A stretch of DNA of 53,499 nt, taken from Clostridiales bacterium. Lineage in GTDB: Bacteria; Bacillota; Limnochordia; Darwinibacteriales; B1SED10-159. The stretch's first letter is position 1. Every line of letters begins with the position of its first letter. A program made the position numbers and the translations under genes. Shown piece after piece: positions 43,296-51,716 of this stretch. The DNA is taken from positions 1 through 53,499 of the forward strand of contig PUOC01000206.1 of NCBI GenBank assembly GCA_003551965.1, read 5' to 3'. Under the pieces are notes generated by a model, which searched no databases, had not been told where the DNA came from, and saw only the letters and a list, made by a program, of their open reading frames with translations.

Positions 43296-43406
43296 ATGAC
43301 TGCGAAGCAAACACCTACCCAGCAATACGGACTGTCGTCAAATCGATTCCGCTTCTTTACCAGCCGGGGCTTTTTTAGCGCCGGCTATTCGAAGTTGAAT
43401 CGATGA
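43296..43406 (+). CDS. Phe-rich leader peptide of aroF (candidate attenuator)
   Basis: A 36-codon reading frame with AAAGGG upstream. It contains five Phe codons in a ten-codon stretch (residues 18, 20, 21, 26, 27; pattern FRFFTSRGFF) and Tyr at residues 11 and 31. The Phe segment lies within nested inverted repeats: AGCCGG/CCGGCT and an outer ATCGATTC/GAATCGAT, both inside the frame. The stop is followed 61 bases later by an intrinsic terminator and then aroF. This arrangement matches ribosome-mediated attenuation, in which scarcity of charged tRNA-Phe stalls translation and prevents termination. The exact antiterminator pairing was not resolved. Confidence 0.75.
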   Translation: MTAKQTPTQQYGLSSNRFRFFTSRGFFSAGYSKLNR

Positions 43407-43467
43407 TTAGCTCTTCCGTATTCGTATAAGAAAGCGGCGCAGCCTTTCACATCTGCACCACCCACGG

Positions 43468-43494
43468 GAGACTTTGGACAAAGTCTCTTTTTTT
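43468..43494 (+). terminator. Leader terminator upstream of aroF
   Basis: GAGACTTT (43468-43475) and AAAGTCTC (43480-43487) form a perfect 8-bp stem with a 4-base loop followed by seven T residues. It lies between the leader peptide and the aroF ribosome binding site, so it must be read through for expression. Confidence 0.88.
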
Positions 43495-43526
43495 GTTTCT
43501 ATACATCAAATTGGGGAGGTATCAGC

Positions 43527-44585
43527 ATGGTTATTGTCATGAAACCCGGTGCACCGCAAAGTGAAATGGAAAAACTGAGTAAGAAGTTCGAATCCATGGG
43601 TCTGTCGGTCCATCCAACCATTGGAGAAAACTACTCCATTCTAGGTCTTGTGGGAGACACCCAGCTTCTCACAGAAAGCGAAGTGGCGGCCAGCAGCAGC
43701 TATATCGATCGCATCATCCGCGTGCAGCACCCCTTTAAACTGGCCAGCAGACTGTTCCATCCAGAGGACTCCGTGATTGACGTGGAGGGCGTTAAGATAG
43801 GTGGCGGGAATCTCACGTTTATCGCCGGCCCCTGCGCGGTCGAAAGCCGCGACCAAGTCTTTGCCATTGCCGAGCAGGTAAAAGCGTCGGGAGCACACAT
43901 GCTGCGGGGCGGTGCCTACAAACCGAGAACGTCCCCTTACAGCTTCCAAGGTCTGCAGGAAGAAGGACTGCAGATCCTCAAAGAAGCCAAGGAAAAAACC
44001 GGCATGCCCATCGTTACGGAAATTATCACCCCCGATTTGGTGGAGCTCGTGGCTGATTACGTCGACGTTCTCCAGGTAGGGGCGCGCAACATGCAAAATT
44101 TTTCGCTGCTGCGCACCGTCGGCCAGACAAATAAGCCCATTCTACTCAAACGGGGCATGTCTGCAACCATTGAAGAGCTGATCATGGCGGCCGAGTACAT
44201 CATGTCGGAGGGCAACCCCAACGTCATCCTCTGCGAACGGGGCATTCGCACCTTCGAGACCTATACAAGAAATACACTGGACATCAGCGCTATACCCGCC
44301 ATCAAGGAGCTGTGTCACCTGCCAGTCATTGTGGATCCAAGCCACGCCGCCGGACGCTGGCATATGGTGGAACCGTTGGCCAAGGCTGCCATTGCCGCCG
44401 GAGCCGACGGTCTGATCGTGGAAGTGCACCACAAACCCGATGAAGCGCTGTCCGACGGAGCACAAAGCCTAAAGCCAGAAAAGTTCAACCGCCTGATCTC
44501 TGCCGTCCGTCAGATCGCAGCCATTGATGAGGATGTGCATCACCGGCATGTACCAGCCCAGGTGCGGGACAACGGGCTGCGTTGA
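43527..44585 (+). CDS. aroF: 3-deoxy-7-phosphoheptulonate (DAHP) synthase, class I-beta
   Basis: A 352-residue enzyme joining phosphoenolpyruvate and erythrose 4-phosphate, the first shikimate step. Residues 1-70 form the ferredoxin-like N-terminal regulatory domain known from Thermotoga maritima DAHP synthase ([17 protein letters not shown]), where Phe and Tyr inhibit. The TIM barrel follows: [56 protein letters not shown] and [10 protein letters not shown], which include the metal ligands Cys, His, Glu and Asp. The ATG follows GGGGAGG. The upstream Phe-rich leader and terminator imply a second, transcriptional layer of control. Confidence 0.95.
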   Translation: MVIVMKPGAPQSEMEKLSKKFESMGLSVHPTIGENYSILGLVGDTQLLTESEVAASSSYIDRIIRVQHPFKLASRLFHPEDSVIDVEGVKIGGGNLTFIAGPCAVESRDQVFAIAEQVKASGAHMLRGGAYKPRTSPYSFQGLQEEGLQILKEAKEKTGMPIVTEIITPDLVELVADYVDVLQVGARNMQNFSLLRTVGQTNKPILLKRGMSATIEELIMAAEYIMSEGNPNVILCERGIRTFETYTRNTLDISAIPAIKELCHLPVIVDPSHAAGRWHMVEPLAKAAIAAGADGLIVEVHHKPDEALSDGAQSLKPEKFNRLISAVRQIAAIDEDVHHRHVPAQVRDNGLR

Positions 44586-44599
44586 GAGGAGAGAACGCT

Positions 44600-45448
44600 T
44601 TGGAACAGCATTGGCATAGCATAATCAGTCAGCAGTGGATCGCCGACAACCTAGACAGCGACACATTGATACTGGCAGACTGCCGCTTTTCTCTGGCCGA
44701 CAGCGGTGAAGGGCGCAGGCTTTACCAAGAGGGCCATCTGCCCGGAGCCTATCACTTCGACCTAGAACAAGACCTTTCGGGCCCTCTGCAGGCCCATGGG
44801 GGCAGACATCCCCTGCCGGATCCGGAATTGCTGGCGGGAAAACTTCGCCAAGTAGGCATTGATGAACAATGCCTCGTTGTCGCCTATGATGACCAGCTCG
44901 GTGCCGGAGCGGCGCGGTTTTGGTGGCTGCTGCGGTATCTGGGGCATGGCAACGTCGGCGTCATGGACGGAAGCTTTGATCTGTGGGTACGGCAGGGATA
45001 TCCTGTCAGCACGGATATTCCCCATTCCAAGCCTGCACCCTTCGCCGCCCATGTCCAGCCGTATCGAAAGGCAGAGGTTGACGATGTTCGGAAGCAGGTA
45101 CCGAACGGCAAAGCAATCTTGGTGGATGCCCGGGAAGCTACTCGATTTCAGGGAATCGAAGAGCCGATTGATCCCAAAGCCGGACACATCCCCGGCGCCG
45201 TAAATGTGTTTTGGAAAGACAATGTGGACAGCCAAGGACGCTGGCACTTCCATGCCGTGAAAGATATGGCACGGCATCTGTCTCCTGATCAGGAGATCAT
45301 TGTATACTGTGGATCAGGCGTGACAGCCTGCCCCGTCATTCTTGGGTTCGAAGAACTGGGTTTCACCCATGTCCGGCTCTATGCAGGCAGCTGGAGCGAT
45401 TGGATCTCCTATCCGGACAACCCGGCCGCCGGCCTCGGGCAGACATAG
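44600..45448 (+). CDS. Thiosulfate/3-mercaptopyruvate sulfurtransferase (tandem rhodanese)
   Basis: A 282-residue protein with two rhodanese domains. The N-terminal inactive copy includes ADCRFSLADSGEGRRLY and GHLPGAYHFDL. The C-terminal active copy has VDAREATRFQG, AGHIPGAVNVFWK and the catalytic loop VYCGSGVTACP with Cys about 237. CGSGVTA is the SseA (mercaptopyruvate-type) form of the loop. It transfers sulfane sulfur to cyanide or thiol acceptors. Start TTG 44600 follows GAGGAG by 8 bases, and the gene is 14 bp behind aroF, so it is probably in the same attenuated transcript. Why it is linked to aroF is unclear. Confidence 0.9.
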   Translation: MEQHWHSIISQQWIADNLDSDTLILADCRFSLADSGEGRRLYQEGHLPGAYHFDLEQDLSGPLQAHGGRHPLPDPELLAGKLRQVGIDEQCLVVAYDDQLGAGAARFWWLLRYLGHGNVGVMDGSFDLWVRQGYPVSTDIPHSKPAPFAAHVQPYRKAEVDDVRKQVPNGKAILVDAREATRFQGIEEPIDPKAGHIPGAVNVFWKDNVDSQGRWHFHAVKDMARHLSPDQEIIVYCGSGVTACPVILGFEELGFTHVRLYAGSWSDWISYPDNPAAGLGQT

Positions 45449-45469
45449 CAAAACGACCGGACAACGAAG

Positions 45470-46054
45470 TCACGGCCGTGTCAGTGCCAGTTCGTCAAAA
45501 TGGCAGCGAAAACTGCTCGTCTGCGGACTGCAGGCATAGACGCCCACATAGACATCGGCATCTGCTGCCGGCAGGTGGGTAATACGCATCTGCCGGTATG
45601 TCTGCCCATCTTCGGAGTGATATAGGAAGAAATCTCGGCGCTGGCGGACCACGCGGTACCAAAGCGCAGAGATGTCCGACGCCGTATCGGTGGTAGCCCA
45701 ATCGGAGTAGCCGTGATTGGTCACCACCGAGCCAAGGCGGCCCAGAGAGGCATCTTCGTACTCTAAAGACTGCTTGATCCAATTCTCCCCATCGATCCGG
45801 ACCATCAGGCCGCACTGATCAAATTGGCCGGCGTAGCGAAAACGAACCCGGGCGGAAAAACAGAAGTCTTCTTTGACACTGCGCAGCAGGGCGTGGCCGT
45901 TGTCGCGCTGGAATCCATAGTGGGTGCGCTGCCAGAAATCGGTAGCGGGTTCTGTGGTAATCGTCAAGCCGCTTTCTCCTGTTCTGTAAACCGTTGGTTC
46001 GCAGAACCAAAAAAACGGCCGGGGAATTCCGTTGTCAAAAACATAGCTGGTCAC
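45470..46054 (-). CDS. DUF1349 (YesU-like) concanavalin-fold protein
   Basis: A 194-residue protein of the DUF1349 family, a beta-sandwich of the concanavalin-like lectin/glucanase type. The pattern DFWQRTHYGFQRDNGHALL, then FDQCGLMVRIDGENWIKQSLEYED and YVGVYACSP is typical. No signal peptide is present. Function is unknown; the fold suggests carbohydrate binding. GTG 46054 follows GGGAGG by 9 bases. It is convergent with the sulfurtransferase (21 bp) and lies 166 bp after the DUF192 gene on the same strand. Confidence 0.82.
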   Translation of the reverse strand: MTSYVFDNGIPRPFFWFCEPTVYRTGESGLTITTEPATDFWQRTHYGFQRDNGHALLRSVKEDFCFSARVRFRYAGQFDQCGLMVRIDGENWIKQSLEYEDASLGRLGSVVTNHGYSDWATTDTASDISALWYRVVRQRRDFFLYHSEDGQTYRQMRITHLPAADADVYVGVYACSPQTSSFRCHFDELALTRP

Positions 46055-46220
46055 GAGCGGTTTCCTCCCATAGGCGACGCCGCAGACAGCTGCCGATATG
46101 TAATGGGGCGCCGATTCACCACCCCGAGAATCCAGGATGCTGCATCGGCGCCGGGCACCTGCAAGGCAGTCCGAGTTTCAAACACATCTTCGGCACTGGC
46201 CATGAGCCAGCGTCAGCGTG

Positions 46221-46730
46221 TTAACGTACAGTCAAGACAAGGCTGCTTCCCTCTTCAATGCCCTTGTCGGCCAGCGCGCCGGATTTGGCAATCAGGATAT
46301 ACTGATAGCGGTCGTCTGGACGATAGCCATCGGTGGAACCGCTAGAGACGTTAAACACCTGCAGCAGTTCACCTTCTCTGTCGAAGAAGGCCATGTCCAC
46401 ATCGGTTCTCAGGTTCTCGAAACTGCGGGCGGCTGTGGCCTCGAAGGGAAAGACAAGATAAAGAAAGAGATCTTCCATGGCTTCCGCAGGCAAGCCCCGA
46501 AATGCGGCTGTGCGGCCGTCGGGGGTGGCTGCGTGGCGAACATCGATCTGCACTTCATCGCCATCGGCGGTTTCCAGCGTCACTACCATTTCGGGAAGTT
46601 CCATAACAGCCCGCACGGCCGGGTCACCGCGGCCTACGGTCATGAACAATACAATGGCCACAACAACGACAACGGCAACACCCACAATGATTACCTTTGG
46701 AGACAAGCCTTTTTTTGCTTCTGCACTCAT
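46221..46730 (-). CDS. Membrane-anchored DUF192 protein
   Basis: A 169-residue protein with one N-terminal membrane anchor (VIIVGVAVVVVVAIVLFM) and an extracytoplasmic DUF192 domain, residues about 50-169. Family features RTDVDMAFFDREGELLQVF, YILIAKSGALADKGIEEGS and LVLTV are present. DUF192 function is not established. ATG 46730 follows AGGAGG by 7 bases. It is the second gene after the transposase on the same strand, but the 88-bp gap and its own strong ribosome binding site suggest independence. Confidence 0.85.
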   Translation of the reverse strand: MSAEAKKGLSPKVIIVGVAVVVVVAIVLFMTVGRGDPAVRAVMELPEMVVTLETADGDEVQIDVRHAATPDGRTAAFRGLPAEAMEDLFLYLVFPFEATAARSFENLRTDVDMAFFDREGELLQVFNVSSGSTDGYRPDDRYQYILIAKSGALADKGIEEGSSLVLTVR

Positions 46731-46818
46731 CAAATATCCTCCTCTTTTCCACTCTTATTCGCAATGCATGATCGCCGGTGCCAGGCACAAGCGGCGCTTT
46801 CCTCCCTGGTGCACCCCT

Positions 46819-48381
46819 TCATCTGCCTTCGGTTGCAGCGGCCAACTTCTCCCATTCTCTGCGGTTTAACTGTATCCCTAAGCACGAGAGCAATTTGCGC
46901 TGGCCTACACTGCAATCACCCAACTGGCAGCGAAGTGAACCTCCGTATCGGAACCAACCCAACGTAAAACGAGACAGCTCATCCCATATTTCCATATATG
47001 ATTCCAAAGGGTCTGGACACGAGGTAAAGAGCCGCCTCAGTCGAACCTCTGCCTCCCCACTGACAAACAGTGCCAGCGAACACAGGACCCCATATCCCCT
47101 AACTACGCACTGCAGGTCCGTGTCGTGTGCCAAGGAAGCCTTGTCAAAGCAGACTGACCGAAAATGACGGTCGATCAAGCGTGTTACAGCTGCACATTCC
47201 CAGCAGTCCTGCAGGGACGCTGCGGGCTTCGGGCCCTGCCCGTCGAATCCATCACATGGACAACCCTCCCTTCTGGTGTAGGAGAACTTTCCGTCTCCTA
47301 CTTGCACGGAAAACCAAGGCTCAGCACACCAGCGGTTGTTCCATTCCGCCAACCGGCGCCGAATTGCTTCGGTACCTTCCAGACGACCATCGCTCACCTG
47401 AGCGCCGAGTTCCGCCAACCCCTGCTCAGCTTCTCTCAAACGCCTTTCTGCAGCGGTGTACGGGCCGCTTCGGACACTGCCATCGCCATCGGGTACATGG
47501 CAGCACACTTCTCCTTCTGTCTTCACGGCTGCCCCGCCGCGGGGAGCGTCCGGAAGGTGATCCACAGGGTGGGCTTGGCCTCTGGGGAAATCACCGCCGC
47601 CGGCAGAGCTTGGATCCCGGGCGGACCTTCCGACGGCAGCCGCCGCATGCGCTGTTCCGTCGCCAAGCACAAGCATACTGGGCAGATCAAACTGGCTCAC
47701 ATAGCTGGCTAAGGACGGCTCCAGTTCTTCAGCGGACCCGGAGAAGACACGCACCGAGCGAGGGCGGTGGCTATCGTCCGTAGCCAGGGCCACCACAAGT
47801 TTTCCTCCCCCCCCTTGAGGGACCACTTGATGCAGGTATAGAGTTCGTGCACGGTTGCGATTTCGGTGGTGGTCGTAGAGCGCATTGTCTATATTTTCTT
47901 TCTTTGCGCCTAACTCCTTCAGAGCACCATACCAGAACTCCAACCGGGGTGCCACCGAACGTCCCAGCAGAACGGGCCAAGCCGTTTGATTCCATCTGCG
48001 TACCAGCTTGTCGAAAACCATCGGATTGCTGTGGCAGACCAAATTCCAGATCATGACCGCCACCATATCCTGTTGAGCAGCCGTCAAACATTCGAGACTG
48101 GAGGTTACGCCAAGCTTTTTCATAAGACGCATAACGGCCATGCAGTCGCCGAAATTGGCTGAAAATTGGTACTTCATGGAGCCCACGTCGAATTTTGGCG
48201 GATCGCCATACTGCAGAGCCTCCTCCAAGGCTGCAATGGCATGGGCAGGCAAATCGGAAAGATTGAGAACGGTCTTGTTCCGCGGAACACCGCTCTCATC
48301 GCGGTACGATGTAACTAACAGGGGAGTCACATATACCTTATCCTTGTACCGCCGCTTAGCATAACTTACTCGCAGTTTCAT
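46819..48381 (-). CDS. Diverged IS1634/IS4-like transposase
   Basis: A 520-residue protein whose N-terminus (MKLRVSYAKRRYKDKVYVTP, then LVTSYRDESGVPRNKTVLNL) matches IS1634-type transposases. Later parts also fit: LVVALATDDSHRPRSVRVF, MLVLGDG (probable second catalytic Asp), and WFSVQVGDGKFSYTRREG. Between about residues 250 and 320 the sequence is unusual (Gly/Ala/Pro-rich, PSSAGGGDFPRGQAHP), where the family normally has an ordered core, so catalytic competence is doubtful. No terminal inverted repeats or target duplication were found. The gene may be a degraded element or a domesticated copy. An extended -10 box lies only 7 bases before its ATG. Confidence 0.68.
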   Translation of the reverse strand: MKLRVSYAKRRYKDKVYVTPLLVTSYRDESGVPRNKTVLNLSDLPAHAIAALEEALQYGDPPKFDVGSMKYQFSANFGDCMAVMRLMKKLGVTSSLECLTAAQQDMVAVMIWNLVCHSNPMVFDKLVRRWNQTAWPVLLGRSVAPRLEFWYGALKELGAKKENIDNALYDHHRNRNRARTLYLHQVVPQGGGGKLVVALATDDSHRPRSVRVFSGSAEELEPSLASYVSQFDLPSMLVLGDGTAHAAAAVGRSARDPSSAGGGDFPRGQAHPVDHLPDAPRGGAAVKTEGEVCCHVPDGDGSVRSGPYTAAERRLREAEQGLAELGAQVSDGRLEGTEAIRRRLAEWNNRWCAEPWFSVQVGDGKFSYTRREGCPCDGFDGQGPKPAASLQDCWECAAVTRLIDRHFRSVCFDKASLAHDTDLQCVVRGYGVLCSLALFVSGEAEVRLRRLFTSCPDPLESYMEIWDELSRFTLGWFRYGGSLRCQLGDCSVGQRKLLSCLGIQLNRREWEKLAAATEGR

Positions 48382-48738
48382 AGCTACATTATACCACAGA
48401 TCCCGAAAAAATACCCATGTTTTTAACTTTTCACTCGCGACTTTTTAAACCGATTCCGGTGCAGACAAGGGGAGCGCTGCTGCACCAGAAAAGCATGGAT
48501 GCAATGACCTCTAAGAGAACAGCTCCGTGGCGGACCATTTGTGGAGCAGCCCGACCAGTCCCGGTTTGACATCGCAAGGGAAAAACGCATGCCTGCCGTT
48601 TGCATGAACCTTTTCCCGCGAAAACGGCTGAGCCGCTGTGGGAGAGAACGCTTGGAAATGGCGCCTACCCCTCGCGCTCCAGCCGCCGGCCGGAAGAAGG
48701 AAGCAGAGAGGCCGAACACCACTCAGCGCCAGGCGATG
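48382..48738. other. Non-coding gap between transposase and GNAT genes
   Basis: This 357-bp stretch holds the transposase promoter at its left end (TATAAT on the minus strand at 48393-48388 with TGG before it). The remainder has no recognisable gene; a 99-codon minus-strand frame at 48423-48722 has no ribosome binding site and an odd Arg/Ser-rich composition. Confidence 0.5.
48388..48396 (-). promoter_or_regulatory. Extended -10 promoter immediately before the transposase ATG
   Basis: On the minus strand TGGTATAAT matches an extended -10 element. The box ends 6 bases before ATG 48381, so a transcript starting at the usual distance would begin at or next to the start codon and lack a leader. 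No Shine-Dalgarno sequence is visible. Confidence 0.5.
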
Positions 48739-49170
48739 TCACTCCTCACCGCTGCTGTCGATCCAGACGTCGAAGAAACTGAGATCCGTTCGCTGGCTCC
48801 AGTGAAGTGCTTTCCAGAAATCTTTGGCCCGTTCATTGTCCCCATAGGTCACTAGGGAAGCTTTTCGAATGCCTTCTTCTGCCAGGCTGTCCAAGGCGGC
48901 CTGGACTAACGCACGCCCTACTCCTTCGCGGCGGTGCGCTTCATCGACACAGGCATGGTAGATATGGCCGCGCCGGCCATCGTGGCCACACAGGATGGCT
49001 CCCACCAATTTCTTGTCTACCAAGGCCACGAAGCACGAGCGAGGATTCCGCCGCAAAAACCGGGCCACTCCTTGTCTGGAGTCGTCCTCGCGGCGCATGC
49101 CTACACCCGGAGTTTTCTGCCACAGTGCAACCACTGCATCATAATCGCTTAGGTCCATCAATCGGATCAT
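48739..49170 (-). CDS. GNAT family N-acetyltransferase
   Basis: A 143-residue acetyl-CoA-dependent acetyltransferase. It opens MIRLMDLSDYDAVVALWQ, has the beta-bulge strand FVALVDKKLVGAILCG and the acetyl-CoA loop RREGVGRALVQAAL (R-x-x-G-x-G/A), and ends with the common KDFWKALHWSQR. The acceptor (protein N-terminus, amine or antibiotic) cannot be told. ATG 49170 follows GGGAGG; the frame is open 62 codons further but that part has no family similarity. It is divergent from the B12-linked activation gene. Confidence 0.88.
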   Translation of the reverse strand: MIRLMDLSDYDAVVALWQKTPGVGMRREDDSRQGVARFLRRNPRSCFVALVDKKLVGAILCGHDGRRGHIYHACVDEAHRREGVGRALVQAALDSLAEEGIRKASLVTYGDNERAKDFWKALHWSQRTDLSFFDVWIDSSGEE

Positions 49171-49385
49171 GGGCTGTGTCCTCCCTTCCACATGGTCACA
49201 GGGACAGCGGCAGGCCATCGACTGCATCGCGTTGTCTTCTGATTCGACGCCCGCCCTCCCGCTCCTGCCCCTTGGCCATGCTGCCCCCGTATCGTTACAT
49301 GAGTAAGAAAAACCAACGCCCGTAGGAATTATTCTCCGAACAGCGAACCAGGACATATGGCTGAATTTTGAGGAGGAACCAATCC

Positions 49386-50072
49386 ATGACTGCCCATGTC
49401 TACGATCAGTTTTCTGTTAATATCGACCGAGGAAAGCTTTTTGAGCAGCTTCACGTCGTCGCCGGCAGCGATGATGCCGGTGTGCTTGATGAAATGTGCA
49501 GAGAGGCTGAACAGATAGGCCGCCCTAAGGTAATGGCTCGAACGTCCTACATCGAAGAAAAGGGCACAGACTTCGTGGTGGTCGACGGAATCCGCTTGTC
49601 AAGCCGGGTCCTGCGGGTGAACGTGGACCGGGCCTACAAACTCGTTCCTTACGTGGCCACCTGCGGCTTAGAGCTCGAACAGTGGTCAAAGGGGTATACG
49701 GATTTCCTGGAGCAGTATTGGGCTGACGCGGTCAAGCAGTGGATGATGCGTCAAGCTGTCAACGCGTTTCGCAGTACGCTTGGGGACGAGTTTGGCCTCA
49801 CACAGACAGCCACCATGAACCCCGGCTCCTTGGAAGATTGGCCTATTTCCGAACAACAGCATCTCTTTAAGCTGTTAGGTGACCCGGAATCCGCCATTGG
49901 CGTTACGTTAACGGATAGTTTCTTGATGATTCCATCCAAATCCGTCTCCGGAATCTGTTTCCCCACGGAAGTTAACTATTCCAACTGCCAGCTTTGTCCC
50001 CGGGAGGAATGCCCTGGGCGCATAGCCCCCTACGACCATGAACTCTACGAAACAAAATACACATTGCCATAG
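49386..50072 (+). CDS. Stand-alone methionine synthase activation-domain protein
   Basis: A 228-residue protein corresponding to the AdoMet-binding reactivation domain of cobalamin-dependent methionine synthase. In anaerobes this domain is often a separate gene serving short MetH proteins or corrinoid methyltransferases. Patterns: YVATCGLELEQWSKGYTDF, TATMNPGSLEDWPISEQQ and LTDSFLMIPSKSVSG. The C-terminus has the Cys cluster NCQLCPREECPGR (C-x2-C-x4-C). ATG 49386 follows AGGAGG by 9 bases. No metH lies in the window. The link to B12 fits an organism that also carries ornithine aminomutase. Confidence 0.88.
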   Translation: MTAHVYDQFSVNIDRGKLFEQLHVVAGSDDAGVLDEMCREAEQIGRPKVMARTSYIEEKGTDFVVVDGIRLSSRVLRVNVDRAYKLVPYVATCGLELEQWSKGYTDFLEQYWADAVKQWMMRQAVNAFRSTLGDEFGLTQTATMNPGSLEDWPISEQQHLFKLLGDPESAIGVTLTDSFLMIPSKSVSGICFPTEVNYSNCQLCPREECPGRIAPYDHELYETKYTLP

Positions 50073-50226
50073 CGTTGTTTGGCCTGGCCAAGGCCGCTCT
50101 CCTCTCGCAAAGGGCAGAAGAGACTGGGTACATGACCGCTGTTTCATTGCAGGAAACGGCATAGGACATGGCGAAGACAGCACTTTCAGTTTCACCACTT
50201 TATATTATGAAGGGTTGCGAGAGACT

Positions 50227-51705
50227 ATGAAGCGCTGTCTATGGTTTGTTCTTATGCTGCTGTTACTGCTTCAAGGTACCGGTGTTTCCGCTGCCGAAGC
50301 GGAAACCACGGACATCCGAGATGCCATTGTCAAGATCTACTCTGTGTTTAATACGCCGGACTACTACAATCCTTGGAATATGCAGGGGCCTCGGAGTTCT
50401 ACAGGATCCGGTGCTGTCATCGAGGGGAACCGGATCTTGACCAATGCCCACGTAGTCAGTGACGTCACATTCCTGCAGGCGCGTCGCTACGGCGACACCG
50501 AACGATACCGGGCGCATGTAGCCTATGTATCACACCAGTCGGATTTGGCTGTGGTTGTCGTGGACGATCCCAGTTTCTTTGAAGGCATCACGCCCCTGTC
50601 CATTGGCGGACTTCCCGAAACCCATAAGGAAGTCGCCGTATACGGTTTTCCCATGGGCGGCGACACACTCAGCATCACCAAGGGCGTCGTGTCCCGTATT
50701 GAACACCAGCCCTATGTTCACAGTTCCTTCGGCCTGTTGGCAGGGCAGATCGATGCTGCAATCAATCCGGGCAGCAGCGGCGGGCCGGTGATTGTCGATG
50801 GTGAGCTCGTTGGTGTCATTATGCAGGGCATTCCTTCGGCGCAAAGCCTCGGATACATGGTACCAACGCCCATAATCCAACACTTTTTCGACGGTATTGC
50901 CTCAGGAAATTACCCCGGTTTTCCTAGTTTGGGGATCATCTGGCAGCGCATGGAAAATCCCGATCTGCGCTCCAAACATCAGATGCAGCCAGGCCAGACA
51001 GGCGTTTTGGTCAACCAGACCTATCCTGGCTCACCGGCCGATGGCAAGCTGCTGTCGGGCGATGTCGTCCTAGCCGTGGACGACTCTACGGTGGCCAATG
51101 ACGGAACGGTGGAATTTCGCAGCCGCGAACGGACCAGCATGTCCTACGTTGTCCAACAATACCAGGTGGGGGACACCATGTCCGTGACAATTCTTCGTGA
51201 CGGCGATGAGCTGACGATCCCCATCGAGCTCCATCGGCCGGCTGACAGGAACTGGCTGGTCCCGCACGAACAGTACGAAACACAGCCGCGGTACTTTATC
51301 TACGGCGGCTTGGTCTTCACGCAACTGACCAAGAACCTGCTGCAGGTCTGGGGAAGCGACTGGCGCAGTATCGGGCCTACGGAGCTTATCAGCTTCTATC
51401 GGAACAACATTCCTGAAGAGGAAGGCGATGAAGTGATCGTCCTGCTTCGCATCCTGCCCGATGATGTCAATACAGGCTATGAATCGGCGGCACCGATGGT
51501 CATAACCGATGTGAACGGCCAATCTGTGCGATCCCTGCAGGAGCTGGTGCAGGCGGTTGAAGGCCAAGAAGAACCCTTTACTACATTCCAGAGCGGGAGG
51601 GGACAGCTGATTGTCCTGGATCGGGCCAGTGCAGAAGAAAGCCGGGAACGCATCCTAACCTCCTACCGCATTGCGGCGGACCGTTCCGATGATCTGCTGC
51701 CATAG
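50227..51705 (+). CDS. Exported trypsin-like serine protease with PDZ domain (DegP/HtrA-like)
   Basis: A 492-residue protein. Signal peptide at residues 1-22 (MKRCLWFVLMLLLLLQG). The protease domain follows with His 75 (TNAHVVSD), Asp 106 (HQSDLAVVVV) and Ser 184 (NPGSSGGPV) forming the triad. A PDZ domain spans about 265-350 (GVLVNQTYPGSPADGKLLSGD). The remaining C-terminal 140 residues (YFIYGGLVFTQLTKNLL and beyond) resemble the plant/bacterial Deg9-type extension rather than a second classical PDZ. It probably acts outside the membrane in protein quality control. I chose ATG 50227, where the signal peptide begins; the frame is open 63 codons upstream into the preceding gene. Confidence 0.88.
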   Translation: MKRCLWFVLMLLLLLQGTGVSAAEAETTDIRDAIVKIYSVFNTPDYYNPWNMQGPRSSTGSGAVIEGNRILTNAHVVSDVTFLQARRYGDTERYRAHVAYVSHQSDLAVVVVDDPSFFEGITPLSIGGLPETHKEVAVYGFPMGGDTLSITKGVVSRIEHQPYVHSSFGLLAGQIDAAINPGSSGGPVIVDGELVGVIMQGIPSAQSLGYMVPTPIIQHFFDGIASGNYPGFPSLGIIWQRMENPDLRSKHQMQPGQTGVLVNQTYPGSPADGKLLSGDVVLAVDDSTVANDGTVEFRSRERTSMSYVVQQYQVGDTMSVTILRDGDELTIPIELHRPADRNWLVPHEQYETQPRYFIYGGLVFTQLTKNLLQVWGSDWRSIGPTELISFYRNNIPEEEGDEVIVLLRILPDDVNTGYESAAPMVITDVNGQSVRSLQELVQAVEGQEEPFTTFQSGRGQLIVLDRASAEESRERILTSYRIAADRSDDLLP

Positions 51706-51716
51706 GAAATAGATAA

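Noticed and set aside
46775-48486. Similar CCGGTGC...TGCACC blocks flanking the transposase (46775-46814 and 48456-48486) as element ends
   Set aside because: They are in the same orientation, imperfect and differently spaced, so they do not behave as terminal inverted repeats.
48423-48722. 99-codon minus-strand frame between the transposase and GNAT genes
   Set aside because: No ribosome binding site, no recognisable domain, composition like a shadow frame.
49171-49385. Cobalamin or SAM riboswitch upstream of the MetH activation gene
   Set aside because: No B12-box or SAM-box consensus could be found in the 215-bp gap.
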